This document shows, one piece after another, positions 41,016 to 50,800 of a stretch of 64,000 nucleotides of DNA. Below the pieces are notes generated by a model, which worked only from the letters and a program-made list of their open reading frames with translations, made no database searches and was not told the DNA's origin. The DNA comes from a virus. Location: IMG/VR virus record IMGVR_UViG_3300031787_000004, positions 62,001 through 126,000 of that record; one strand, 5' to 3'. The position numbers were made by a program, and so were the translations under genes. The stretch's first letter is position 1; each line of letters opens with the position of its first letter.

Positions 41016-43937
41016 TTAATTACATGTTCCAGTGCTTGTAAAAGTACCGTCACCATCATTCGTAACTTGAGGTGTTGGTGTTAAATAACCACAGTATGTC
41101 TCAGTTGTACCATTCCCAACAGTAATAAATTGAAGGGTACCGGTACAGTCAGTATAACTAAATGTGGTATGACCTCCTGTTCCTGTCGTTCCTCCATCGA
41201 ATTCCCATAGTATGTCACATGGAGTAGCCGAACTGGTTGGGGTGAGTGTTGGTGTTGGGGTATTTGTTGGTGTTACTGTATTGGTAGAAGTCACGGTCGG
41301 TGTTGGTGTTACAGTTTCAGTTGGTGTAACTGTATTAGTAGGTGTTACAGTATTCGTTGGGGTTACGGTCGGTGTTGGTGTTACAGTTTCAGTTGGTGTA
41401 ACTGTATTAGTAGGTGTTATTGTTGGTGTTGATGTGGGCGAACCACCGGGTGATGTTGTAATTGTTGGAGTTACTGTATTAGTAGGTGTTACAGTATTCG
41501 TTGGGGTTACGGTCGGTGTTGGTGTTAAAGTATTGGTGGGTGTGGGTGTTACAAGTGGTATGATTGAATCGGAGCAAATACCCACCCTAGAACCTGAGGC
41601 ACCACCATTACCTGATATGGTCATCGAGATAAATGGTGTTGAATTTGTTATTATGAATTTTCCACCACCATTGACAAAAAGTGGTGCGGTTGAGCCACCA
41701 ATAATTGTGTTACCTGTTATTGTTACATAACAACTTAACGGTGAAGATATTGTGGGGGTACCTGTATTTGTTGTAAATGTGAAATCTTCATCACTAGTAC
41801 CACCCATACCGGTTATAAAAACAACTAAATCATTTACTGGTGAACTAAAATTGTATCTATATGAGAAAGGTCCTGAATTTCCTAAAAAGTTATGATAGTC
41901 GGTCATTACAATAGTGTCACCAACACAGGATGACGTGTATCCAGATGTATTTTCGGTAACACTACCACTATATGTTGATGTTATAGAAACACCGTTCACT
42001 GTCGAGGGGACATAAACGCTATCGTTACAAGTATACCCTGTTGATGGTGTACTACTAACAGTTGGTGTTGGGGTAAGTGTTGGTGTATTCGTAGGAGTCG
42101 CACTCTGAGTCGGTGTTACTGTTGGGGTGGGTGATGATATCGGTGTCGACGAACTATCACAACAATCATCCAAATTAACTCTAAAAACTTGTTCACAACA
42201 ACCTTCACAATCAATTCTAACATATATCTCCATTAATGTTGGGTCTATACCTGTAATATCACAAATATCTCCTGTGGACATACTTGTACATGAAGTTATA
42301 CCTGTTATGTTAGTTGAAGTTAATCCGGTATAGACCGTACAATTTGTATAATTAGAACCGGAATTAAATGAAATCTTAACGCCTTTTGGGGTGACCAAAT
42401 CGTTTACACAACCTGAAGGTGTAACAGTAGGTGTAGGGGTTTTTGTTGGGGTGTTGGTGGGTGTTGGGGTTGGCGAACCACCAGGTGTTGATGTAACTGA
42501 TGGTGTAACGCTAGGTGTTAGAGTCGGTGTTGATGTTACTGTAAGTGTAACTGTCGGTGTTAAAGACGGAGTTGTTGAAGGTGTTTCACTTGGTGTATTA
42601 GAGGGTGTTGCCGATGGTGAAGTAGTTGGTGTGGGCGAACCTCCTGGTGATGAAGTAACTGTAGGTGTAACTGTATTTGTAGGGGTTGATGTATTGGTTG
42701 GAGTTACTGATGGTGAGGTAGTTGGTGTGGGTGTAGGTGAATCGCCTGGTGATGAAGTAACTGTAGGTGTAACTGTATTTGTGGGAGTTGATGTATTGGT
42801 TGGTGTAGGTGAACCGCCAGGTGAAGTTGTGACTGTAGGTGTAACTGTATTTGTAGGAGTTACTGTTGGTGTGACAGATACAGTTGAAACCGGCGAACTT
42901 GTTGGTGTTACTGTTGGTGTTACTGTTGGTGTGACAGATACAGTTGAAGCTGGTGAACTTGTTGGTTCAGGAGTGACTGTAGGTGTGACTGTCGGAGTAC
43001 TAGTTAATGTAGGTGTTGGGACCGGTAGTGAGTCACAATTTTGGTAGTCCTCACAACCACCATTAGGATTCACAACTATATTAGTTGGGTCACTGAATGT
43101 AATTGTTTGATTGTCAAAACATACACATTGATAAACCGTAGCAAAAGGTGCGATGGTTCCGGAAGTTTGAAGCAAACCATAACAATCAGTATATGAATAT
43201 GTAATTGTATTTCCATCTTCACTTATGATTTGTTTACACACACAATCCGTACATATTGATGGTGTTGGTGTTGGGGTGGGGGATAGTGTTGGTGTTACAG
43301 TGTTAGTTGGTGTGGGTGTAACTGTTTTAGTAAGTGTTGGAGTTGGGGTTGGGGTTTCTGTGGGTGTTTCTGAAGGTGTTGGGGTTGGGGTTTCTGTGGG
43401 TGTTTCTGTTGGAGTTGGGGTTTCTGTGGGTGTTTCTGTTGGAGTTGGTGTCGGGGTTGGTGAAGGACATGATGGACACTCACCAGCTGTACAACTTGGT
43501 TGTGAAACCCACGTCCCAGTGTCGTCAACTGTTGCGGTTGAAGGGCCCGACGCAACCGCAATATAACAATCCGTATTGTCAGTGTATACACTACCTACTA
43601 TATAATTTAATCCACTTTGTACTTCATAAATAGTGCCTCCTTGTTCACAACATTTTTCAAAAAAAGTGGTTTCTTGACATTGTGAACCACTATCATTTGC
43701 AGTACTATTCGATGCGGTTAATGGAGAATCGTTTTTAAAATAATATAAACTAGGTAATCCATTTTGTATGTCGGTACAAATAGTATAACTACCATTTGAA
43801 AAACTTGTTGTTGTAAGTACACCATTACAGTTGTAATAAGCAACATACACCTTACCATTATTAACAGGGTTAGTGTTACCGGTGGCATTACCGGTATCCA
43901 ATGAACTTATTGTGACGTTATATAATTGACAAGCCAT
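41016..43937 (-). CDS. Thr/Pro stalk protein with five folded modules, 973 residues
   Basis: Beads on a string. Folded modules lie at about 1-156, 226-306, 506-596, 629-792 and 904-972, with Thr/Pro-rich stalks between them (TPTNTVTPT and SPGGSPTPT types). Modules share patterns: YTDCYG and YTDCTG near the centre, or a run of paired Cys (CEGCCEQV, CDSS). No signal peptide. The protein starts MACQLYNVTISSLDTG. Likely a tail fibre or adhesin; the neighbours have the same style. No membrane anchor seen. Confidence 0.85.
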   Translation of the reverse strand: MACQLYNVTISSLDTGNATGNTNPVNNGKVYVAYYNCNGVLTTTSFSNGSYTICTDIQNGLPSLYYFKNDSPLTASNSTANDSGSQCQETTFFEKCCEQGGTIYEVQSGLNYIVGSVYTDNTDCYIAVASGPSTATVDDTGTWVSQPSCTAGECPSCPSPTPTPTPTETPTETPTPTETPTETPTPTPSETPTETPTPTPTLTKTVTPTPTNTVTPTLSPTPTPTPSICTDCVCKQIISEDGNTITYSYTDCYGLLQTSGTIAPFATVYQCVCFDNQTITFSDPTNIVVNPNGGCEDYQNCDSLPVPTPTLTSTPTVTPTVTPEPTSSPASTVSVTPTVTPTVTPTSSPVSTVSVTPTVTPTNTVTPTVTTSPGGSPTPTNTSTPTNTVTPTVTSSPGDSPTPTPTTSPSVTPTNTSTPTNTVTPTVTSSPGGSPTPTTSPSATPSNTPSETPSTTPSLTPTVTLTVTSTPTLTPSVTPSVTSTPGGSPTPTPTNTPTKTPTPTVTPSGCVNDLVTPKGVKISFNSGSNYTNCTVYTGLTSTNITGITSCTSMSTGDICDITGIDPTLMEIYVRIDCEGCCEQVFRVNLDDCCDSSSTPISSPTPTVTPTQSATPTNTPTLTPTPTVSSTPSTGYTCNDSVYVPSTVNGVSITSTYSGSVTENTSGYTSSCVGDTIVMTDYHNFLGNSGPFSYRYNFSSPVNDLVVFITGMGGTSDEDFTFTTNTGTPTISSPLSCYVTITGNTIIGGSTAPLFVNGGGKFIITNSTPFISMTISGNGGASGSRVGICSDSIIPLVTPTPTNTLTPTPTVTPTNTVTPTNTVTPTITTSPGGSPTSTPTITPTNTVTPTETVTPTPTVTPTNTVTPTNTVTPTETVTPTPTVTSTNTVTPTNTPTPTLTPTSSATPCDILWEFDGGTTGTGGHTTFSYTDCTGTLQFITVGNGTTETYCGYLTPTPQVTNDGDGTFTSTGTCN

Positions 43938-43940
43938 TTA

Positions 43941-44291
43941 TTACGTTATTTGAACAACATTAACATTAAATGCACATGGGTAGTAACAATCACTACATCT
44001 TAAATCAACTAATGCTAATTGATAACCACCTTGCAATTTTGGTACCGATGATGGTACAGGGTTTATGTGTCCGTCACAGTGTTCCACAAATACAAAAATT
44101 TGTGGTATGTTATCCAATAAACTTATATTAAACGTATATCCCGTTGATATTGGAATTAAAACTTCAACCCCATTGATATAATTTGCATCATCAATATTAT
44201 GTGTTAACCCTGTGTAGATATAGTACCCGTTACAAGGTGTTTGTCCTGAAAAATTTGATATTGTTACTGAGTATGTTACTAATGACGGCAT
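43941..44291 (-). CDS. Small module protein without stalk, 116 residues
   Basis: All-beta, Cys-containing protein (PSLVTYSVTISNFSGQTPCNGYYIYTG, then DLRCSDCYYPCAFNVNVVQIT). It resembles the folded modules of the stalk proteins around it but carries no Thr/Pro stalk. A variant element TATTTATG lies a few bases upstream. Probably a cap or minor fibre part. Confidence 0.65.
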   Translation of the reverse strand: MPSLVTYSVTISNFSGQTPCNGYYIYTGLTHNIDDANYINGVEVLIPISTGYTFNISLLDNIPQIFVFVEHCDGHINPVPSSVPKLQGGYQLALVDLRCSDCYYPCAFNVNVVQIT

Positions 44292-44316
44292 TATTTCATA
44301 AATATAAATTCAATGT

Positions 44317-45165
44317 TTAATTACAATAATCGGGATTTAAATCACAATCTATAAATGCAATACCACAATAGTTAGGGTCTGTTATGGTTCCACTTAAACC
44401 GGTTTGTGCAACTAAGTATTCACCAGCACTTGGATTGAGTGTAATATTTCCACTATCCTGTGATGAACCAATGAATATTTGCCATTGTGGTGATGTGTAT
44501 ACCGCAATTACCACCCCTGAACTATTAACCTTATAAAAAGTAATTGGGATATTTGAAGTGGCGGTTGTTACACTACCTAAATTATCTTTTAGTGTCCAAG
44601 TAACTTCATATTGTATATTTTCATCTATCGTTTCAATACTGTACCATAAACAATATGATGAAGGGGTGTTTTGTGTTGGAGTAGGAGTTGGAGTCTTGGT
44701 AACTGTTGGGGTTGGTGATAAACCAGGAGTTTTTGTTGGAGTAGGGGTTGGTGTAATTGAAGCGTTCGGTGTCTTAGATGGTGTAGCGGTAACTGTTGGT
44801 GTTTTTGTAACTGTAGGTGTTGGGGTTGGGGTTCTTGTAACTGTAGGTGTTGGAGTTGGACTTATTGGTGGGTCACACTGTACCTCAACACTAAAACATA
44901 GTGTATCATAACAAGGAAACGCTTTACTATCGTGAGTGTAAATATTTTTAATTATATAACGACCTGTAGTGTCGTCTGTCATTTTAACCCAATATTGAGT
45001 ATTAAAACTTAAGTTTGTAATTGTAACAGCTGTAAGAGTTAAACCTGTTGCGTAAAGTGTAAATGTTGAATTGTTCGTTTCAGGATACGGGCTATCACCG
45101 GACTTGTATCTAATTGAGTACGTACCATCATTGATTATATTGTATAAACGAACATTTAATCCCAT
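44317..45165 (-). CDS. Stalk protein with N- and C-terminal modules, 282 residues
   Basis: N-terminal beta domain (about 1-97, fibronectin-III-like [20 protein letters not shown]), a Thr/Pro stalk with Lys ([18 protein letters not shown]), and a C-terminal beta domain (about 167-281) ending in CDLNPDYCN. Two modules and one stalk make it the smallest two-headed member of the group. A TATTTATC variant element lies 25 bases upstream. Confidence 0.8.
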   Translation of the reverse strand: MGLNVRLYNIINDGTYSIRYKSGDSPYPETNNSTFTLYATGLTLTAVTITNLSFNTQYWVKMTDDTTGRYIIKNIYTHDSKAFPCYDTLCFSVEVQCDPPISPTPTPTVTRTPTPTPTVTKTPTVTATPSKTPNASITPTPTPTKTPGLSPTPTVTKTPTPTPTQNTPSSYCLWYSIETIDENIQYEVTWTLKDNLGSVTTATSNIPITFYKVNSSGVVIAVYTSPQWQIFIGSSQDSGNITLNPSAGEYLVAQTGLSGTITDPNYCGIAFIDCDLNPDYCN

Positions 45166-45228
45166 TTTTTAATTATTGATTTCTATATTTGATAAATATA
45201 AAAAATCCTATTTTATAGTAAAGTTATT

Positions 45229-47793
45229 TTAACATCCATCACCAATTGTATACTGAGTAGTTACCGAACCAGAAACTACTTCATAAATTACACTTCCAAT
45301 TTGAAAAAACCCATCAAATGTTGTTGTTAAGTTATTATTCGTGTAGATGGTAACACCTGAATCATAAATATTGACCACATTTGGTAATGTGTATAATGTT
45401 ACACTATACGAACCTGAACACAACACAACCCCACTACAGTAATTTGTACATCCAACCATATTCCATTCTTGATATGTCGGACTAGGTGTTGGTGTAACTG
45501 ATGGAGTTTTAGTTGGGGTTGGGGTTTTAGTTAAAGTAGGGGTTGGGGTTGGGGAAACCGCTACCAAGGATGAACCACAAATTTCGTATAGAGCATTATC
45601 ATTTATACCATATATTGTATTTGTCGGTACATACAAAGGTTTAGAAATACCGTCACCAATAATTTCACTAAATATACCTGTTGTCGGGTCTAGAACACCT
45701 AAGAATCCATCTGACAATGTTGAATATCTGCTAATATATAATTTACCGTTATCAGGATTATATATCATAGACCTTGTTGAGCCAAAAATCCAAGTTGCTC
45801 CCGATATTGAATTTAAAGTAAGTGTGGTGTTTGTTGCAACATCTATTTTGTATACCGTAGACGCACTAACTAAATAAATAATATTGTTCGTCACATCCAA
45901 AGCAATTAAACTTGCTGAGGTGATTGGTAGTGATGTACCATCTAACGAAATAGTATTACCAGAACAAGAATATATTCTACCACTCTGAGCGAAATATAAT
46001 TTATTATTATTAGGATTGTAAACAGTCGCTTCAGGGTTTGATAAAGTTATACCTGTAATTTGGTTTGTAAAAGTATCTGTTGAACCATCTATGACACTAA
46101 TTTGTGAAACTGAAAAATTTCCACCTGTTTGACTAAATGCATAAATTTTATTTAAAACAGAATTATATTCAATTTTTCCTAAACCTGATGTTATTCCCGA
46201 AATTGATATTGACGATGTTGTGTTTGTGTTTAAATTTCTTATTAACATTTTAACAGGAAATGATGATTCCCAACTGTATAATTTGTTGTTAGTTGAGTTA
46301 TATCCTAATAATAAACTACTTCCTGACCATGTAAATTCATTTGTTAAACTTGTTGAATTTGGGACAAAAGATTGTACAACACTTGATGCGTTTAGAACGT
46401 ATGCTTTGTTATTTGATGATGAATAAACCATACCTTGTCTACCAACGGCAGAATATGAATTCGTTGCGGCAAGAGTATTTCTAACTGAATCACTACAACC
46501 ACCTGATGGTGTTGGGGTCAGGGTCGGGGTTACGGTATTAGTAGGTGTTACACTTGGGGTCGCAACTGGATTACCGGATGGACTTGGTGTTGGGGTTTTT
46601 GTTGGGGTCGGGGTTGGAGATACAATAGGTACAGGTAATGTAAAATTCACAGAATTAGTACACGTACCAGTACTTTGAACTGTAAATGTTGTTATTGAAT
46701 AACACACAAGTGCGGTATACCCAGATAATAATTGAGATGTTGTCACACCAGTTGCAATTAATACTATAGTTCCTCCTGTTGTTGTTCCCGAAATATTATA
46801 AGGTCCGGCTTGCGTTAAAAAATAAATTGGGTGTAATGAGAATGTATATTGAGTACATCCTGTAGGTACTAGTGAAGGTGATGGGGTTACTGTGGGTGTT
46901 ACACTAACAGTTACCGAAGGTGTTAATGAAGGGGTATTTGTGGGTGTATTTGTTGGTGTAACCGAAGGTGTCGAACCTAACGTACTTGACGGTGTATTTG
47001 TGGGTGTATTTGTTGGTGTAACCGAAGGTGTCGGAGTTAGACTTGGAGTTTTTGTTGGAGTTACAGTATTTGTTGGGGTTGGGGTTTCGGAAGGAGTTTC
47101 GGAAGGAGTTTGTGTTAATGTGGGTGTTGGAGTTGGGGTCACACTCGGACAAACTACAGTACAGAAACCATTGAAAGATATCCCTGCATATGGGTAACTC
47201 GGGTCGTAACAAACATATGTTGGTGAAAATGAACCACTATGATATACACCACAACAGTCCGTATAATACCAATTTGGTGAATCGGTTATACCTGAGTAAC
47301 ATAAAGTTGGTGTGGGTGTTGGAGTAGGGGTAGGAGTTGGACTTGGTGGTGTTAAACAGTCAATACAATTTGTAAAAAGAGCATTTTCAGAAATTAATTG
47401 TGCAACAGTATAATTGTAAGTGGTGCTACCAGTGCCTTGTTCATAAACTCCTGTATAGTTGTAACATGTACCATCATAAGAAATTGTTGCACCTGTACTT
47501 TGGAAATACTGATTAACTTCTGAATTTTTTAAACCAAAGTAAACAAATGCCCCTGGTATTTGGCAATGTTCAAATTGCCACCCATTAAAATCGTCGTTAC
47601 ATTGTTCACAGGTTGTATAACCACTAAAAATAACCGTACCTGACGGTCCACCTCCGACATTTCCTGTTGAAGACCAACATTGGTAATCAGCAAAAATCGT
47701 GTCACCCGATAATACTAAACTGTCATCGACGACAAAATCATAGTATGACGCTGGGTCTAAACAATTTTGAAATGTTATTATTTGTGCTGGCAT
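45229..47793 (-). CDS. Stalk protein with a beta-propeller-like region, 854 residues
   Basis: N-terminal module about 1-149, second at 161-214 (NWYYTDCCGVYHSG), third at 308-391 (GCTQYTFSLHP), then about 431-744 a long region of repeated blade-like units (KLYSWESS, KIYAFSQTG, VYNPNNNKLYFAQSG, MIYNPDNGKLYISR), which resembles YVTN/NHL-type beta-propellers. The C-terminal module is at 773-853. Stalks lie between modules. Propeller plus Cys modules suggests carbohydrate or protein binding at the virion tip. Confidence 0.82.
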   Translation of the reverse strand: MPAQIITFQNCLDPASYYDFVVDDSLVLSGDTIFADYQCWSSTGNVGGGPSGTVIFSGYTTCEQCNDDFNGWQFEHCQIPGAFVYFGLKNSEVNQYFQSTGATISYDGTCYNYTGVYEQGTGSTTYNYTVAQLISENALFTNCIDCLTPPSPTPTPTPTPTPTLCYSGITDSPNWYYTDCCGVYHSGSFSPTYVCYDPSYPYAGISFNGFCTVVCPSVTPTPTPTLTQTPSETPSETPTPTNTVTPTKTPSLTPTPSVTPTNTPTNTPSSTLGSTPSVTPTNTPTNTPSLTPSVTVSVTPTVTPSPSLVPTGCTQYTFSLHPIYFLTQAGPYNISGTTTGGTIVLIATGVTTSQLLSGYTALVCYSITTFTVQSTGTCTNSVNFTLPVPIVSPTPTPTKTPTPSPSGNPVATPSVTPTNTVTPTLTPTPSGGCSDSVRNTLAATNSYSAVGRQGMVYSSSNNKAYVLNASSVVQSFVPNSTSLTNEFTWSGSSLLLGYNSTNNKLYSWESSFPVKMLIRNLNTNTTSSISISGITSGLGKIEYNSVLNKIYAFSQTGGNFSVSQISVIDGSTDTFTNQITGITLSNPEATVYNPNNNKLYFAQSGRIYSCSGNTISLDGTSLPITSASLIALDVTNNIIYLVSASTVYKIDVATNTTLTLNSISGATWIFGSTRSMIYNPDNGKLYISRYSTLSDGFLGVLDPTTGIFSEIIGDGISKPLYVPTNTIYGINDNALYEICGSSLVAVSPTPTPTLTKTPTPTKTPSVTPTPSPTYQEWNMVGCTNYCSGVVLCSGSYSVTLYTLPNVVNIYDSGVTIYTNNNLTTTFDGFFQIGSVIYEVVSGSVTTQYTIGDGC

Positions 47794-47809
47794 TTATTAC
47801 TATTCTTTC

Positions 47810-47817
47810 TATAAATA
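47810..47817 (-). promoter_or_regulatory. TATTTATA element 16 bases before a start
   Basis: Exact element in AAGTATTTATAGAAAG on the coding strand. It begins seven bases after, on the transcript side, the end of the giant gene. Confidence 0.35.
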
Positions 47818-47837
47818 CTTAAATCATTATTTTATCA

Positions 47838-50800
47838 TTAACATGCTTCTCCACAAAATGTGTTACAATAATCACCACAACCAGTACCGTATGTATATTG
47901 CGAAGTATATATTGGTGGTACGAAGTTTCCTCTAAACAATATAAACACATTTGTCACTCTCATAAGACAAACGCTATAATTACCAGGGGCGTTATAACCT
48001 TGTGTTGTGAATGTACCATCACAACATTGGTATGCAAAGTATACTTGATTATCATCTGAGGCTGTTAAATCATTAATATCAACAAAAAAGTCTGTACACA
48101 AACAATCACCACAAGCACCATCATACGTTATCTCCCCACCATAAGGACCTAATACACTTGGAATACTACATGAACATATCTCAATTGTACCACTTGCTGG
48201 GTACACATTTGGGTCAAGTATTTCTGTGGGTGTTCCTCCACCGCAACAAGTGGTATAGTTAACTATATTACCAGGTCCTAATCCTGTAATAATATATGAC
48301 TCACAAACACATGGTGGAGTTGGGGTTGGGGTCGGAGTTGGAGTTGGGGTTGGGGTTGATGACGGATTTGAAACCGGAGATGGTGTTGGAGTGTTTGTTG
48401 GAGTGTTTGTTGGAGTTACAGTCTTGGTTGGTGTATTTGTAGGAGTATTGGTTGGTGTTAAAGTTGGAGTAACTGTCCTTGTTGGAGTATTTGTAGGGGT
48501 AAAGGTTGGAGTTACAGTCTTGGTTGGAGTATTTGTAGGGGTAAAGGTTGGAGTTACAGTCTTGGTTGGTGTATTTGTAGGGGTAAAGGTTGGAGTTACA
48601 GTCTTGGTTGGTGTATTTGTAGGAGTATTGGTTGGTGTTAAAGTTGGAGTAACTGTCCTTGTTGGTGTATTTGTCGGTGTTTTTGTTGGGGTTAAAGTTG
48701 GTGTAACTGTTGGTGTAACTGTTGGGGTTGGTGAAGGACAAGGGTGATAAGTTTCACATTCAGTACATGTATTGTATGTACCATACGCAGTGATTGCGGA
48801 ACCAGGTACTCCTGGTCCGACTGAGTTTGTAACAAAATAACAACAACCATTAATTGATATATAACGGTTTACTAAAAGATTTGGGTTAAATCCATTTTGA
48901 CAACCAAATTGAATTGTATATTGTCCTGTTGTACCACAACATCCACATCTTTGTAAATCGAAAATCCAAGTGGCGCATGGGTTAGCTCCAATACATGTTT
49001 CACATGTATCAACACTAAATGATGATGGTGGATAATACCCGTCAACCCCACTAAAGTTTGGTGGTGAGTAGGTTTGACTATAACCTTCAACAAAATAACA
49101 ACATCCATTTATAACAATAGTTTGACCTTGTGAAATACCGCTTTGAACATAGGTCAAATTAGTTGTTATACTTAAATAAGAAATAGTATTACCTAAAATA
49201 CCACCATCACAACATGGTAATAAATAAACATAACCAACCTGTAAGGATGGTGATGGTGTTACTGTGCTTGTTGGTGTTAATGTAGGAGTTAAAGTTGGTG
49301 TAACTGTTTTTGTTGGTGTATTGGTAGGGGTTACGGATGGTGTTCTCGTAGGAGTAACACTATTGGTTGGGGTGTTAGTCGGGGTTAAAGTTGGTGTAAC
49401 TGTTCTTGTTGGTGTATTGGTAGGGGTTACCGTAGGGCTAACAGTGGCGGCTGGAGTTCTTGTTGGAGTAACAGTATTTGTTGGGGTATTGGTTGGTGTG
49501 AGAGTTGGTGTAACTGTTCTTGTTGGTGTATTGGTAGGGGTTACCGTATTCGTAGGTGTAACAGTTCTGGTTGGTGTTGGTGTCGGGGTTGGTGATGGAC
49601 AAAAATTTAGAGTTTCTCCTAAACATTGTGCACAACTTGTCTGAACAGTAGTGTAAATCGTACCTCCAGGTCCTACCTGTTGCACATACGTTGCACATAA
49701 CTGAATGTCTTGTAAATAAAATACCGTACCTAACAATGTACCTAATGGTACTTGACCATAATAAACATTGGTGTCACCAGGACAACATGATTCAAATCTA
49801 GCAGCAACATACTGAGGACTAGCCGTTGGGGTTACTGTTTTGGTTGGTGTCAATGTTGGTGTAACAGTATTTGTTGGAGTGTTAGTTGGTGTTACGGTTG
49901 GACTAACTGTGGCAGCCGGTGTTCTTGTTGGTGTAACAGTATTTGTTGGGGTATTTGTTGGAGTTACCGTAGGACTAACAGTGGCTGCTGGAGTTCTTGT
50001 TGGGGTATTGGTTGGGGTAACAGTATTTGTGGGGGTTACTGTGTTCGTTGGGGTATTGGTAGGTGTATTTGTTGGTGTTAATGTTGGACTAACAGTAGCC
50101 GCTGGTGTTCTTGTTGGTGTAACAGTATTTGTTGGGGTATTTGTTGGAGTTACCGTATTTGTTGGAGTATTAGTTGGGGTGTTAGTTGGTGTTACAGTGT
50201 TGGTTGGTGTATTAGTTGGAGTTAAAGTTGGTGTAACTGTTCTTGTTGGTGTATTGGTAGGTGTAACTGTATTCGTAGGGGTGACTGTATTAGTTGGAGT
50301 GTTGGTTGGAGTATTAGTTGGAGTTAAGGTTGGACTAACAGTGGCAGCTGGTGTTCTTGTCGGGGTTACGGTATTAGTAGGGGTATTGGTTGGAGTTACC
50401 GTATTTGTTGGAGTATTAGTTGGGGTGTTGGTTGGAGTAACAGTGTTGGTTGGGGTGTTAGTAGGGGTGTTGGTCGGTGTAACTGTATTTGTTGGAGTAA
50501 CAGTATTAGTAGGTGTGTTTGTTGGTGTGTTAGTCGGTGTTAATGTTGGACTAACAGTAGCCGCTGGTGTTCTCGTAGGAGTTACAGTATTGGTAGGAGT
50601 ATTGGTAGGAGTAACGGTGTTTGTTGGGGTGTTTGTAGGAGTATTGGTTGGTGTTACAGTATTGGTTGGAGTATTGGTTGGTGTAAAAGTTGGTGTAACA
50701 GTTTTTGTTGGTGTATTAGTAGGAGTATTGGTCGGTGTGACAGTGTTGGTTGGTGTTACTGTATTTGTTGGAGTATTGGTTGGGGTATTGGTTGGTGTAA

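Noticed and set aside
41212-47197. Further plus-strand frames opposite the other stalk proteins
   Set aside because: Same antisense effect; each matches exactly a stalk segment of the minus-strand gene.
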